Part shown: piece by piece, positions 1 to 9,182 of the stretch
Numbering within the stretch: the stretch's first letter is position 1
Layout of the letters: each line of letters starts with the position of its first letter
Assembly (NCBI GenBank): GCA_963966185.1
Contig: CAWZYM010000139.1
Location: forward strand, 760,001-824,000
Origin: Rhabditoides inermis
Lineage: Eukaryota > Nematoda > Chromadorea > Rhabditida > Rhabditidae
DNA: 64,000 nt
Direction: 5' to 3'
The notes under the pieces: model-generated
The model's input: the letters and a program-made list of their open reading frames with translations, nothing else
Databases searched by the model: none
What the model was told of the DNA's origin: nothing
Program-made: the position numbers and the translations under genes

Positions 1-158
1 GCCTGAAAAACAGTGGAGATAGTATTTTTTCTCCTACCTATAGTATATCGTAAGGAAAATTTCTCTGGAACGCGACTATAAGCTTCATTTGCATATAATT
101 GCGACTTTTGCAATGGCTGGTGGACTCGGGACGATGCCGAGATGTCAGCAAAATCCTT

Positions 159-238
159 TGCCCGCGCCGGGATTCGAACCCGTGGGTGTGGCGAGTGTAG
201 GCGCGCCCGTGCGCCTTAGACCACTACACCACTTGGGC
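159..238 (-). tRNA. tRNA-like module with long variable region (probable pseudo-tRNA)
   Basis: Reading the minus strand from 238: a GCCCAAG start, A-box-like TGGTGTAGTGGTCTAA, a GC-rich arm, an extended variable region, a B-box GGGTTCGAATCCC and a 3' end GCGGGCA that partly pairs with the start. The length and variable arm resemble a type II (Leu/Ser) tRNA. No U33-anticodon arrangement is convincing, so translation function is doubtful. Homologous modules are at 2178-2256, 3160-3239, 5163-5242, 7299-7378, 9312-9391 and 17694-17770, one in every unit of the array. Confidence 0.5.
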
Positions 239-489
239 TTGTGCGAGCAGAGCGCGAGAGAGCAATGAGGATGCAGCGAGGGGGCGTGGCCTGCGATAGC
301 GTGTGTGTGTGTGTGTGTGAATGGGAGTGAATAGGCTGTGTGCTGATACAATCGATGCTATGATGGATGAAACATATTGGGTAGTGTGTAGACATGTTAG
401 GGCAACACGTTATTGATTGATATCGATTGTTTTTGATTGATTGCAACAAGTGCGCTACAGAAGGGGGCAATGTGTGGAATGCGTTGGGG

Positions 490-735
490 AGTGATTGCGC
501 TATTGTATTGAATATGTTTTGCATTGATATCGATTGATATCGATTGTTTGCAAGTGATTTTTTGTACTATGAAGTGATTGCGCTAATGAATTGAATGCGT
601 TTTGCATTGATATCGGTTGATATCGATTGATATCGATTGTTTGCAAGTGATTTTTTGTACTATGAAGTGATTGCGGTAATGTATTGAATACGTTTTGCAT
701 TGATATCGGTTGATATCGATTGATATCGATTGATT
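490..735 (+). repeat. Three tandem ~96-bp repeats rich in ATCGATTGAT
   Basis: The unit runs through TTTTGCATTGATATCG, several TTGATATCGA steps, TGCAAGTGATTT and ACTATGAAGTGATTGCG. The same block is at about 7630-7875 (unit 5) and 3495-3720 (unit 3), with single remnants in units 2 and 7. ATCGAT is self-complementary, so these could be protein-binding iterons; that is inference. Confidence 0.6.
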
Positions 736-811
736 GCAAGTGATTTCTGTATATTATGCACGCGACCGAGCGGGCGGAGACGAGTACGGGCTTTGCGGGA
801 TGCAGCGCGTA

Positions 812-883
812 GCCACTATTGCTCAGGCGGTAGAGCGTCCGCCTATTAAGCAGACTGTCCCGGGTTCGGATCCCGTCCGGCTC
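812..883 (+). tRNA. tRNA-like module, ATT in anticodon position
   Basis: 72 nt, with D-arm GCTCAGGCGGTAGAGC, anticodon stem TCCGC/GCAGA, loop CTATTAA (anticodon ATT, Asn-like) and T arm CGGGTTCGGATCCCG. Homologues carry different loop triplets: TTC at 2516-2587, GTC at 3798-3870 and GTT at 18066-18138. The identical copy in unit 5 is at 7952-8023. Acceptor stem pairing is imperfect (GCCACTA against CCGGCTC), so these may be degenerate. Confidence 0.5.
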
Positions 884-950
884 AAAATGTTTTGCTCGCT
901 TCAGACAGGTGTCAGAAGGATAGTGAATGGGTTTTGAGCACATGAGAATG

Positions 951-1720
951 TGTCCCTGGTAGTGTAGTGGCTATGATGCGGACGTGTCAAGTGAGTGACC
1001 GGGGTTCGAACCCCGCTTCTCCCAAAATGTTGTGTTGACTTTGAAGTGATTCAAGAGAATAGTGAATGAGTTTTGAGCACATGGGAACGTGTCCTGTTAG
1101 TGTAGTGGCTACGATGCGGGCGCGGCAAGTGAGTGACCGGGGTTCGAACCCCGCTTCTCCTAAAATGTTTTGTCGTTCGTGCTATTGAGTCAGGGGGATA
1201 GTGAATGGGTTTTGAACACATGTGAACGTGTCTCTGGTAGTGTAGTGGCTATGATGCGGGCACGGCAAGTGAGTGACCGGTGTTCGATACCCGCTTCTCC
1301 CAAAATGTTTTGTTGACTTTGAAGTGATGCAAGGGGATAGTAAATGGGTTTTGAGCACATGGGAACGTGTCCCTGTTAGTGTAGCGGCTACGTTGCGGGC
1401 ACGACAAGTGAGTGACCGGGGTTCGAACCCCGTTTCTCCCAAAATGTTTTGTCGTTCGTGCTATTGAGTCAGGGGGATAGTGAATGGGTTTTGAGCACAT
1501 GTGAACGTGTTCCTGGTAGTGTAGTGGCTATGATGCGGGCACGGCAAGTGAGTGACCGGTGTTCGATACCCGCTTCTCCCAAAATGTTTTGTTGACTTTG
1601 AAGTGATGCAAGGGGATAGTAAATGGGTTTTGAGCACATGGGAACGTGTCCCTGTTAGTGTAGTAGCTACGATGCGGGCGTTGCAAATGAGTGACCGTGG
1701 TTCGAACCCCGCTGCTCCCA
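951..1720 (+). repeat. Six tandem tRNA-like modules (unit 1)
   Basis: Period is about 140 bp. Each repeat is a roughly 72-bp tRNA-like sequence (A-box-like GTAGTGTAGTGGCTA, B-box GGGTTCGAACCCC, ending CTTCTCCCA) plus a spacer containing GGATAGTGAATGGGTTTTGAG and CACATG. The T arm pairs perfectly (CGGGG/CCCCG). The acceptor and anticodon stems pair poorly, and the anticodon position varies among copies, so these are probably tRNA-derived, possibly Pol III-active, rather than translation tRNAs. Confidence 0.7.
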
Positions 1721-1867
1721 AATGTTTTGCTCTTTTATTTTAAGATTTTAACACAAATTCAAACGTGTTTACTCTCCTTTGTTCACTCCCTCGGGTATGA
1801 AAACTACCGCAACCCTTGATATTGCACTTTGACGTATCGGACGCATAGCAGGGAGAATATAGAACCG

Positions 1868-1945
1868 TATAGAGGGGGGGTCGAGGGGGGGCGGAGCCCC
1901 CCTCGGCGGGGGGGTCCAAGGGGGGGCGGCAGCCCCCCCTTGAGG
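1868..1945 (+). repeat. Paired GC-rich hairpins near the Helitron 3' end
   Basis: Two adjacent perfect hairpins: CGAGGGGGGGC-GGA-GCCCCCCTCG-type, then CAAGGGGGGGC-GGCA-GCCCCCCCTTG, followed by GAGGTAAAAAAA. Copies are at 2866-2937, 4862-4932, 7000-7073 and 9008-9085, and a single second hairpin at 17469-17503. Helitrons normally carry one short hairpin about 10 nt from CTRR. These lie about 100 nt from CTAG, so they could be a replication-termination signal, a transcription terminator or a separately inserted palindrome. Confidence 0.7.
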
Positions 1946-2042
1946 TAAAAAAAAGTTTTCAGATATTTTTCAAAACTTTTTTTCTTTCGCTAAACAAAAA
2001 CATTTCACTTCCCCTTTGTATCCACTCCCTCTCCCAGGCTAG

Positions 2043-3030
2043 TCTCTACCTACAGTATATGGTAAGGCGAATTTCTCCGGAACGCCACTTAAGCGCAATT
2101 TGCATATATGCAAATTTCTCGATGATGTAATGGTACAAGGGGACCGAGGACGATGCCAAGATGTCAGCAAAATCCTCTGCCCGTACCGGGATCGAACCCG
2201 TGGGTGCGGGATATCGAGGCGCGCCCGTGCGCCTTAGACCACTACACCACTTGGGCTTGTGTGAGCAGGGCGCGAGAGAGCGATGAGGACAGCGCGCGTC
2301 GGGCGATAGCGTGTGAATGAGTGTGAATAGACGTTGAATAGGGTGTGCGCTCTCGGAATCGATGCTATGATGGATTAAACATATGGTAAAGTGATTAGAC
2401 ACGTTATTGCAATACGTCAATGCTTGATATCGATTGATTGCAAGTGATTTCTGTGTATTGTGTATGTGACCGAGCGGGCCGAGACGAGTGCGGGCTTTGC
2501 GGGAGGCTGCGCGTAGCCACTATTGCTCAGGCGGTAGAGCGTCCGCATTTCAAGCAGACGGTGCCGGGTTCGAATCCCGTCTGGCTCAGAATAATTTGCA
2601 TTCTTTCGACAAGTGTCAGAAGGATAGTGAATGGGTTTTGAGCACATGAATACGTGTCCCGGGTAGTGTAGTGGCTATGATGCGGGCGCCGTAAGTGAGT
2701 GTCCGGGTTTCGAATCCCGCTGCTCCCAAATGTTTTGCCCATGCCTTTTATGAAGTTTGCACAAGTTTTAAAGCCTCTCCTCTCCTTTTTCCACTCCCTC
2801 AACCCAAAAGCGGGGGGTGCGGGGGGCGGCAGCCCCCCGATGCAATAAAAAGAAAGAAGAAAGGGGGGGTCGAGGGGGGGCGGAGCCCCCCTCGGCGGGG
2901 GGGTCCAAGGGGGGGCGGCAGCCCCCCCTTGAGGTGAAAAAAAGTTTTGATGAATTTTCAAATTTGTTTTTTAAATTTCAAGAATAGTATTTTCACTCCA
3001 AACAAAAACTCATTGCCACTCCCAGGCTAG
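2043..3030 (+). mobile_element. Helitron-like unit 2 (988 bp, non-autonomous)
   Basis: Shortest unit of the array, starting TCTCTACC and ending CCAGGCTAG. It keeps the same order as unit 1 but with fewer modules: one antisense tRNA-like module (2178-2256), one plus-strand GCC-type module (2516-2587) and one GTGTAGTGG-type module (about 2656-2726). These are followed by a third GC-rich stretch at 2809-2840 and the usual hairpin pair at 2866-2937. No protein gene is visible. Confidence 0.76.
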
Positions 3031-5033
3031 TCTCCTACCTATAGTATATAGCAAGGGAAATTTCTCCGGAACGCCACTATAAGCTTCATTTGCATATTTT
3101 TGTGACTTTTGTAATGGCTGGTGGACTCGTGATGATGCTGAGATGTCAGCAAAATCCTTTGCCCGCGCCGGGAATCGAACCCGTGGGTGTGGCGAGTGTA
3201 GGCGCGCCCGTGCGCCTTAGACCACTACACCACTTGGGCTTGTGTGAGCAGAGCGCGAGAGAGCAATGAGGACAGCGCGCGTCGGGCGATAGCGTGTGAA
3301 TGAGTGTGAATGGGAGTGAATAGGATGTGTGTGCTGGTACAATCGATGCTATGATGGATGAAACATATTGGGTAGTGTGTAGACATGTTAGGGCAACACG
3401 TTATAGATTGATATCGATTGTTTTTGATTAATTGCAACGAGTGCGTTACAGAAGGGGGCAATGTGTGGAATGTGTTGGGGAGTGATTGGGCTATTGGATA
3501 CGTTTTGCATTGTTATCGGTTGATATCGATTGTTTGCAAGTGATTTTTTGTACTATGAAGTGATTGCGCTAATGAATTGAATGCGTTTTGCATTGATATC
3601 GGTTGATATCGATTGATATCGATTGTTTGCAAGTGATTTTTTGTACTATGAAGTGATTGCGGTAATGTATTGAATAAGTTTTGCAATGATATCGGTTGAT
3701 ATCGATTGATATCGATTGATCGCAAGTAATTTCTCTACATTGTGCATGCGAACGAGCGGGCAGAGACGAGTACGGGCTTTGCGGCAGCCAGCGCGTAGCC
3801 ACTATTGCTCAGGCGGTAGAGCGTCAGCCTGTCAAGCAGACGTTCCCGGGTTCGGATCCCGTCTCAGCCAAATTTTTTTGTTTTCTTTGTTATGTTGTCA
3901 GAAGGATAGTGAATGGGTTTTGAGCACATGAGAATGTGTCCCCGGTAGTGTAGTGGCTATGATGCGGGCGTGTCAAGTGAGTGACCGAGGTTCGAATCCC
4001 GCATCTCCCAAAATGTTTTGTTGTCTTTGAAGTGACGCAAGGGGATGGTGAATGGGTTTTGAGCACATGAGATGGTCTCTTCGGTAGTGTAGTGGCTATG
4101 ATGCGGGCGTGTCAAGTGAGTGACCGAGGTTCGAATCCCGCATCTCCCAAAATGTTTTGTTGTCTTTGAAGTGACGCAAGGGGATGGTGAATGGGTTTTG
4201 AGCACATGAGATGGTCTCTTCGGTAGTGTAGTGGCTACGATGCGGGCACGGCAAGTGAGTGACCGAGGTTCGAACCCCGCTTCTCCAAAAATGTTTTGCC
4301 GTTCGTGCTATTGAGTCAGGGGGATAGTGAATGGGTTTTGAGCACATGTGAACGTGTCTCTGGTAGTGTAGTGGCTATAATGCGGGCACGGCAAGTGAGT
4401 GACCGGGGTTCGAACCCCGCTTCTCCCAAAATGTTTTGCCGTTCTTGCTATTGAGTCAGGGGGATAGTGAATGGGTTTTGAGCACAGGTGAACGTGTTCC
4501 TGGTAGTGTAGTGACTATGATACGGCACGGCAAGTGAGTGACCGGGGTTCGAACCCCGCTTCTCCCAAAATGTTTTGTTGACTTTGAAGTGATGCAAGGG
4601 GATAGTGAATGGGTTTTGAGAACGGGGAAACGTGTCCCTGTTAGTGTAGTAGCGACGATGCGGGCGTTGCAAATGAGTGACCGTGGTTCGAACCCCGCTG
4701 CTCCCAAATGTTTTGCTCATGTATTTTAAGATTTTAACACAAATTCAAACGTGTTTACTCTCCTTTGTTCACTCCCTCGGGTATGAAAACTACCGCAACC
4801 CTTATTATTGCACTTTGACGTATCGGACGCATAGCAGGGAGATATATATAGAACCGTATAAAGGGGGGGTCGAGGGGGGCGGAGCTTCCTCGGCGGGGGG
4901 GTCCAAGGGGGGGCGGCAGCCCCCCCTTGAGGTAAAAAAAAAGTTGAAAACTTTTTTTTCAAATTTTTTTTTTATCAAAATAAAAATACTTTTTTTTTAT
5001 TCAAAAACTTATCCACTCCCTCTCCCAGGCTAG
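3031..5033 (+). mobile_element. Helitron-like unit 3 (2003 bp, non-autonomous, tRNA-like array)
   Basis: Starts TCTCCTACC and ends CCAGGCTAG. It has the same order as unit 1: antisense tRNA-like module (3160-3239), ATCGATTGAT repeats (about 3495-3720), GCC-type module (3798-3870) with GTC in the anticodon-loop position, six GTGTAGTGG-type modules (about 3938-4706) and a GC-rich hairpin pair (about 4864-4932). It is clearly diverged from units 1 and 5, so it represents an older or separate copy. Confidence 0.76.
3938..4706 (+). repeat. Six tandem tRNA-like modules (unit 3)
   Basis: Same roughly 140-bp period as in unit 1. Modules start near 3938, 4077, 4216, 4356, 4495 and 4635. The first two spacers are almost identical to each other (GTGACGCAAGGGGATGGTG), which suggests local unequal exchange within the array. 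Confidence 0.7.
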
Positions 5034-7169
5034 TCTCCTACCTATAGTATATCGTAAGGAAAATTTCTCTGGAACGCGACTATAAGCTTCATTTGCATAT
5101 AATTGCGACTTTTGCAATGGCTGGTGGACTCGGGACGATGCCGATATGTCAGCAAAATCCTTTGCCCGCGCCGGGATTCGAACCCATGGGTGTGGCGAGT
5201 GTAGGCGCGCCCGTGCGCCTTAGACCACTACACCACTTGGGCTTGTGAGAGCAGTGCGCGAGAGAGCAATGAGGATGCAGCGAGGGGGCGTGGCCTGCAA
5301 TAGCGCACGTGCGTGTGTGTGTGTGAATGGGTGATGGCGAATGATATCGATGATTGCGCAAGGGGACAATGTGTGGAAAGTGTTGGGGAGTGATTAGGCA
5401 TGTGTATCGAATACGTTTTGCATTGATATCGATTGATTAATAGTGATTAAACGTATCAGTGCACGGGTTTTAATTGGTTGGTGCGTGCAATCGACTGTAA
5501 TGAAGCGGGTATGCGTCGTGAACATGTTTTGTTTGTTTCAATATTTTCTTTTTATTATATTCTTTTGTTCTAATCACGTTTTGTCACTTTGATATGCGTT
5601 TAATATCAAAATAATCGCTTGAAACGCGTTTCGCAAAAACATCGTGTTTCGTTGTGCGGTGTATGGTGTAGCACAGTGATGATGACAATTCAAACAGCTG
5701 TGCGTGCGTGTTTTTGTTTATTTCTTTGTTTTGCGATGTTTTTATAATGTAATTTGTGTTGCAATGTGTTTTATAATTTTTGCCGATACCAATTTGACGT
5801 GCTGTATGCGTTTGTTTTGCGTGTCGCACTCGTTTAGTCGCGTTTTCGCACATCATGCAATTTCGAATGTTTTTGAATTTCGTTGATTTTGTTGTTGTTT
5901 TGTATTGCGTTGTTGTTTTATTAGTTTGCAACGTGTTCTACATGTTTATTATTATTTGTTTCAGGGTGATCAAAGTTGGACAAGCCGGCTGCGTCGTGCG
6001 GCAACGGAACCGAGGCGTTCAAGGTGCGTGTTATTCATTTATTTTTGTTTACGTTTCACTATGATCTTTGCACTGTGTTCTTCTTATGTCGTATGTTTGT
6101 GATCGTTGTACTATGCACAATACAGTGTCTTTCAGAGCAACACCTCTCCAATTGGCCGCTTCTTCTGCCGCATCGACGCCATCGTGTTCAAGGTGTGTTT
6201 GGTTTTTTGTCATGTTTCATATAGTTTTATGTTAAATTAGTTACTAAATTGCTTTGTGTTGTACTTCAGTTGTTGTGTTTTGTAATACAAATTGTTGCAG
6301 TCTTTCGTCTACGGGGACGTGCTGCCCGTCTGCTGCCCCGTCGTCACTGAGTTCAAGGTATGTTGTATATTATATTTTATTGTTTTTTTCCCAATTTGTG
6401 AGCTATCGTCACATGTTGTTCAAGGCTCCCCTGTTCTGCTCCCTGCTCGTGTAGGGCGTCGTCGCTGGACTAGAAGAAGAAGAAGAAGCTCAAGTCGGAC
6501 GCGGACGCACTCTCGACGGTTCGAGGTAGACGCTCATTTTATTAATTTGTTTACATTAATTGACTAGAATTTTGATGTGTATTTGTAGTATCGAAACATA
6601 CATTGTGTTGTAGTTTAATGGACCAAATAAAACTCTCTTTAGCTCACTTGTTGTTATGATATGATTGTGATGGTGGGTTGCGGGGTACGGTATTGGTAAT
6701 GGATTTGGGATTGATTCAGAATGATTGTGATTTTTGTTATTTTACTGTTTGGTCGTGTTTTATCCTCCTCGAGCAGCACCCCGTTGACGCATCGGACGCA
6801 CAGCAGACTGTACGATTCACTCGAAGGGGGGCAGGGGGGTCCACTCCCTCAACCACTCCTCAACCACTCCCTTAACCACTCCCTCAACCACTCCCTCAAC
6901 CACTCGCTTATCCTCTTCCTCGGGTATGAAAACTACCTCAAACCGCGATAATGCACTGACGAAACGGCAGCATAGCAGGGCGTTGGAATATGTGAATAGA
7001 GGGGGGGTCGAGGGGGGGCGGAGCCCCCCTCGGCGGGGGGGTCCAAGGGGGGGCGGCAGCCCCCCCTTGAGATAAAAAAAAGTTTTGATGAATTTTCAAA
7101 TTTGTTTTTTAAATTTCAAGAATAGTATTTCCACTCCAAACAAACAAATCATGCCCACTCCCAGGCTAG
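5034..7169 (+). mobile_element. Helitron-like unit 4 (2136 bp, exon-like internal segments)
   Basis: Starts TCTCCTACC and ends CCAGGCTAG. It has only one tRNA-like module (antisense, 5163-5242). Its 5' part (about 5350-5885) is closely similar to unit 6 (about 9480-10035). Then come exon-like pieces bounded by AG..GT at 5965-6023, 6136-6192 and 6301-6357, the last two exactly 57 nt and both ending in Phe-Lys codons. A short CACTCCCTCAAC tandem repeat lies at 6840-6905, and the GC-rich hairpin pair at about 7003-7072. It may be a deletion derivative of the autonomous element or may carry captured host exons. Confidence 0.74.
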
Positions 7170-9182
7170 TCTCCTACCTATAGTATATCGTAAGGAAAAT
7201 TTCTCTGGAACGCGACTATAAGCTTCATTTGCATATAATTGCGACTTTTGCAATGGCTGGTGGACTCGGGACGATGCCGAGATGTCAGCAAAATCCTTTG
7301 CCCGCGCCGGGATTCGAACCCGTGGGTGTGGCGAGTGTAGGCGCGCCCGTGCGCCTTAGACCACTACACCACTTGGGCTTGTGCGAGCAGAGCGCGAGAG
7401 AGCAATGAGGATGCAGCGAGGGGGCGTGGCCTGCGATAGCGTGTGTGTGTGTGTGTGTGAATGGGAGTGAATAGGCTGTGTGCTGATACAATCGATGCTA
7501 TGATGGATGAAACATATTGGGTAGTGTGTAGACATGTTAGGGCAACACGTTATTGATTGATATCGATTGTTTTTGATTGATTGCAACAAGTGCGCTACAG
7601 AAGGGGGCAATGTGTGGAATGCGTTGGGGAGTGATTGCGCTATTGTATTGAATATGTTTTGCATTGATATCGATTGATATCGATTGTTTGCAAGTGATTT
7701 TTTGTACTATGAAGTGATTGCGCTAATGAATTGAATGCGTTTTGCATTGATATCGGTTGATATCGATTGATATCGATTGTTTGCAAGTGATTTTTTGTAC
7801 TATGAAGTGATTGCGGTAATGTATTGAATACGTTTTGCATTGATATCGGTTGATATCGATTGATATCGATTGATTGCAAGTGATTTCTGTATATTATGCA
7901 CGCGACCGAGCGGGCGGAGACGAGTACGGGCTTTGCGGGATGCAGCGCGTAGCCACTATTGCTCAGGCGGTAGAGCGTCCGCCTATTAAGCAGACTGTCC
8001 CGGGTTCGGATCCCGTCCGGCTCAAAATGTTTTGCTCGCTTCAGACAGGTGTCAGAAGGATAGTGAATGGGTTTTGAGCACATGAGAATGTGTCCCTGGT
8101 AGTGTAGTGGCTATGATGCGGACGTGTCAAGTGAGTGACCGGGGTTCGAACCCCGCTTCTCCCAAAATGTTGTGTTGACTTTGAAGTGATTCAAGAGAAT
8201 AGTGAATGAGTTTTGAGCACATGGGAACGTGTCCTGTTAGTGTAGTGGCTACGATGCGGGCGCGGCAAGTGAGTGACCGGGGTTCGAACCCCGCTTCTCC
8301 TAAAATGTTTTGTCGTTCGTGCTATTGAGTCAGGGGGATAGTGAATGGGTTTTGAACACATGTGAACGTGTCTCTGGTAGTGTAGTGGCTATGATGCGGG
8401 CACGGCAAGTGAGTGACCGGTGTTCGATACCCGCTTCTCCCAAAATGTTTTGTTGACTTTGAAGTGATGCAAGGGGATAGTAAATGGGTTTTGAGCACAT
8501 GGGAACGTGTCCCTGTTAGTGTAGCGGCTACGTTGCGGGCACGACAAGTGAGTGACCGGGGTTCGAACCCCGTTTCTCCCAAAATGTTTTGTCGTTCGTG
8601 CTATTGAGTCAGGGGGATAGTGAATGGGTTTTGAGCACATGTGAACGTGTTCCTGGTAGTGTAGTGGCTATGATGCGGGCACGGCAAGTGAGTGACCGGT
8701 GTTCGATACCCGCTTCTCCCAAAATGTTTTGTTGACTTTGAAGTGATGCAAGGGGATAGTAAATGGGTTTTGAGCACATGGGAACGTGTCCCTGTTAGTG
8801 TAGTAGCTACGATGCGGGCGTTGCAAATGAGTGACCGTGGTTCGAACCCCGCTGCTCCCAAATGTTTTGCTCTTTTATTTTAAGATTTTAACACAAATTC
8901 AAACGTGTTTACTCTCCTTTGTTCACTCCCTCGGGTATGAAAACTACCGCAACCCTTGATATTGCACTTTGACGTATCGGACGCATAGCAGGGAGAATAT
9001 AGAACCGTATAGAGGGGGGGTCGAGGGGGGGCGGAGCCCCCCTCGGCGGGGGGGTCCAAGGGGGGGCGGCAGCCCCCCCTTGAGGTAAAAAAAAGTTTTC
9101 AGATATTTTTCAAAACTTTTTTTCTTTCGCTAAACAAAAACATTTCACTTCCCCTTTGTATCCACTCCCTCTCCCAGGCTAG
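7170..9182 (+). mobile_element. Helitron-like unit 5 (copy of unit 1)
   Basis: 2013 bp, exactly the same length as unit 1 and displaced by exactly 7140 bp. Every stretch I compared by eye matches base for base. Its features therefore repeat those of unit 1: antisense tRNA-like module 7299-7378, GCC-type module 7952-8023, six tandem modules 8091-8860, hairpin pair about 9010-9085. The identity means a very recent amplification or an assembly duplication. Confidence 0.78.
8091..8860 (+). repeat. Six tandem tRNA-like modules (unit 5)
   Basis: Copy of the array in unit 1, displaced by 7140 bp, with the same module order and spacers. Confidence 0.7.

Larger units (their letters stand above)
30..2042 (+). 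mobile_element. Helitron-like unit 1 (non-autonomous, carries tRNA-like array)
   Basis: 2013-bp unit from TCTCC to CTAG without a credible protein gene. In order it holds: a subterminal segment shared by all units (TATAGTATAT, then GGAACGCGACT); an antisense tRNA-like module (159-238); a GT dinucleotide run; three tandem copies of a roughly 96-bp repeat rich in ATCGATTGAT (about 490-735); a plus-strand tRNA-like module (812-883); six tandem tRNA-like modules (951-1720); and a pair of GC-rich hairpins (about 1870-1945) some 100 bp before the 3' terminus. The unit appears identical to unit 5. Confidence 0.78.

Noticed and set aside
159..238. Functional translation tRNA genes in the Helitron array
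   Set aside because: Acceptor and anticodon stems pair poorly and position 33 is often not T. I list them as tRNA-like only.
951..1720. CRISPR-like array of regular repeats and spacers
   Set aside because: The repeats are tRNA-like with similar, not unique, spacers, and the context is eukaryotic.
145..5033. Many overlapping ORFs of 60-150 codons on both strands in the Helitron units
   Set aside because: They run through tRNA-like modules and spacers, repeat with every module and have no recognisable motifs. They are products of the repeats.
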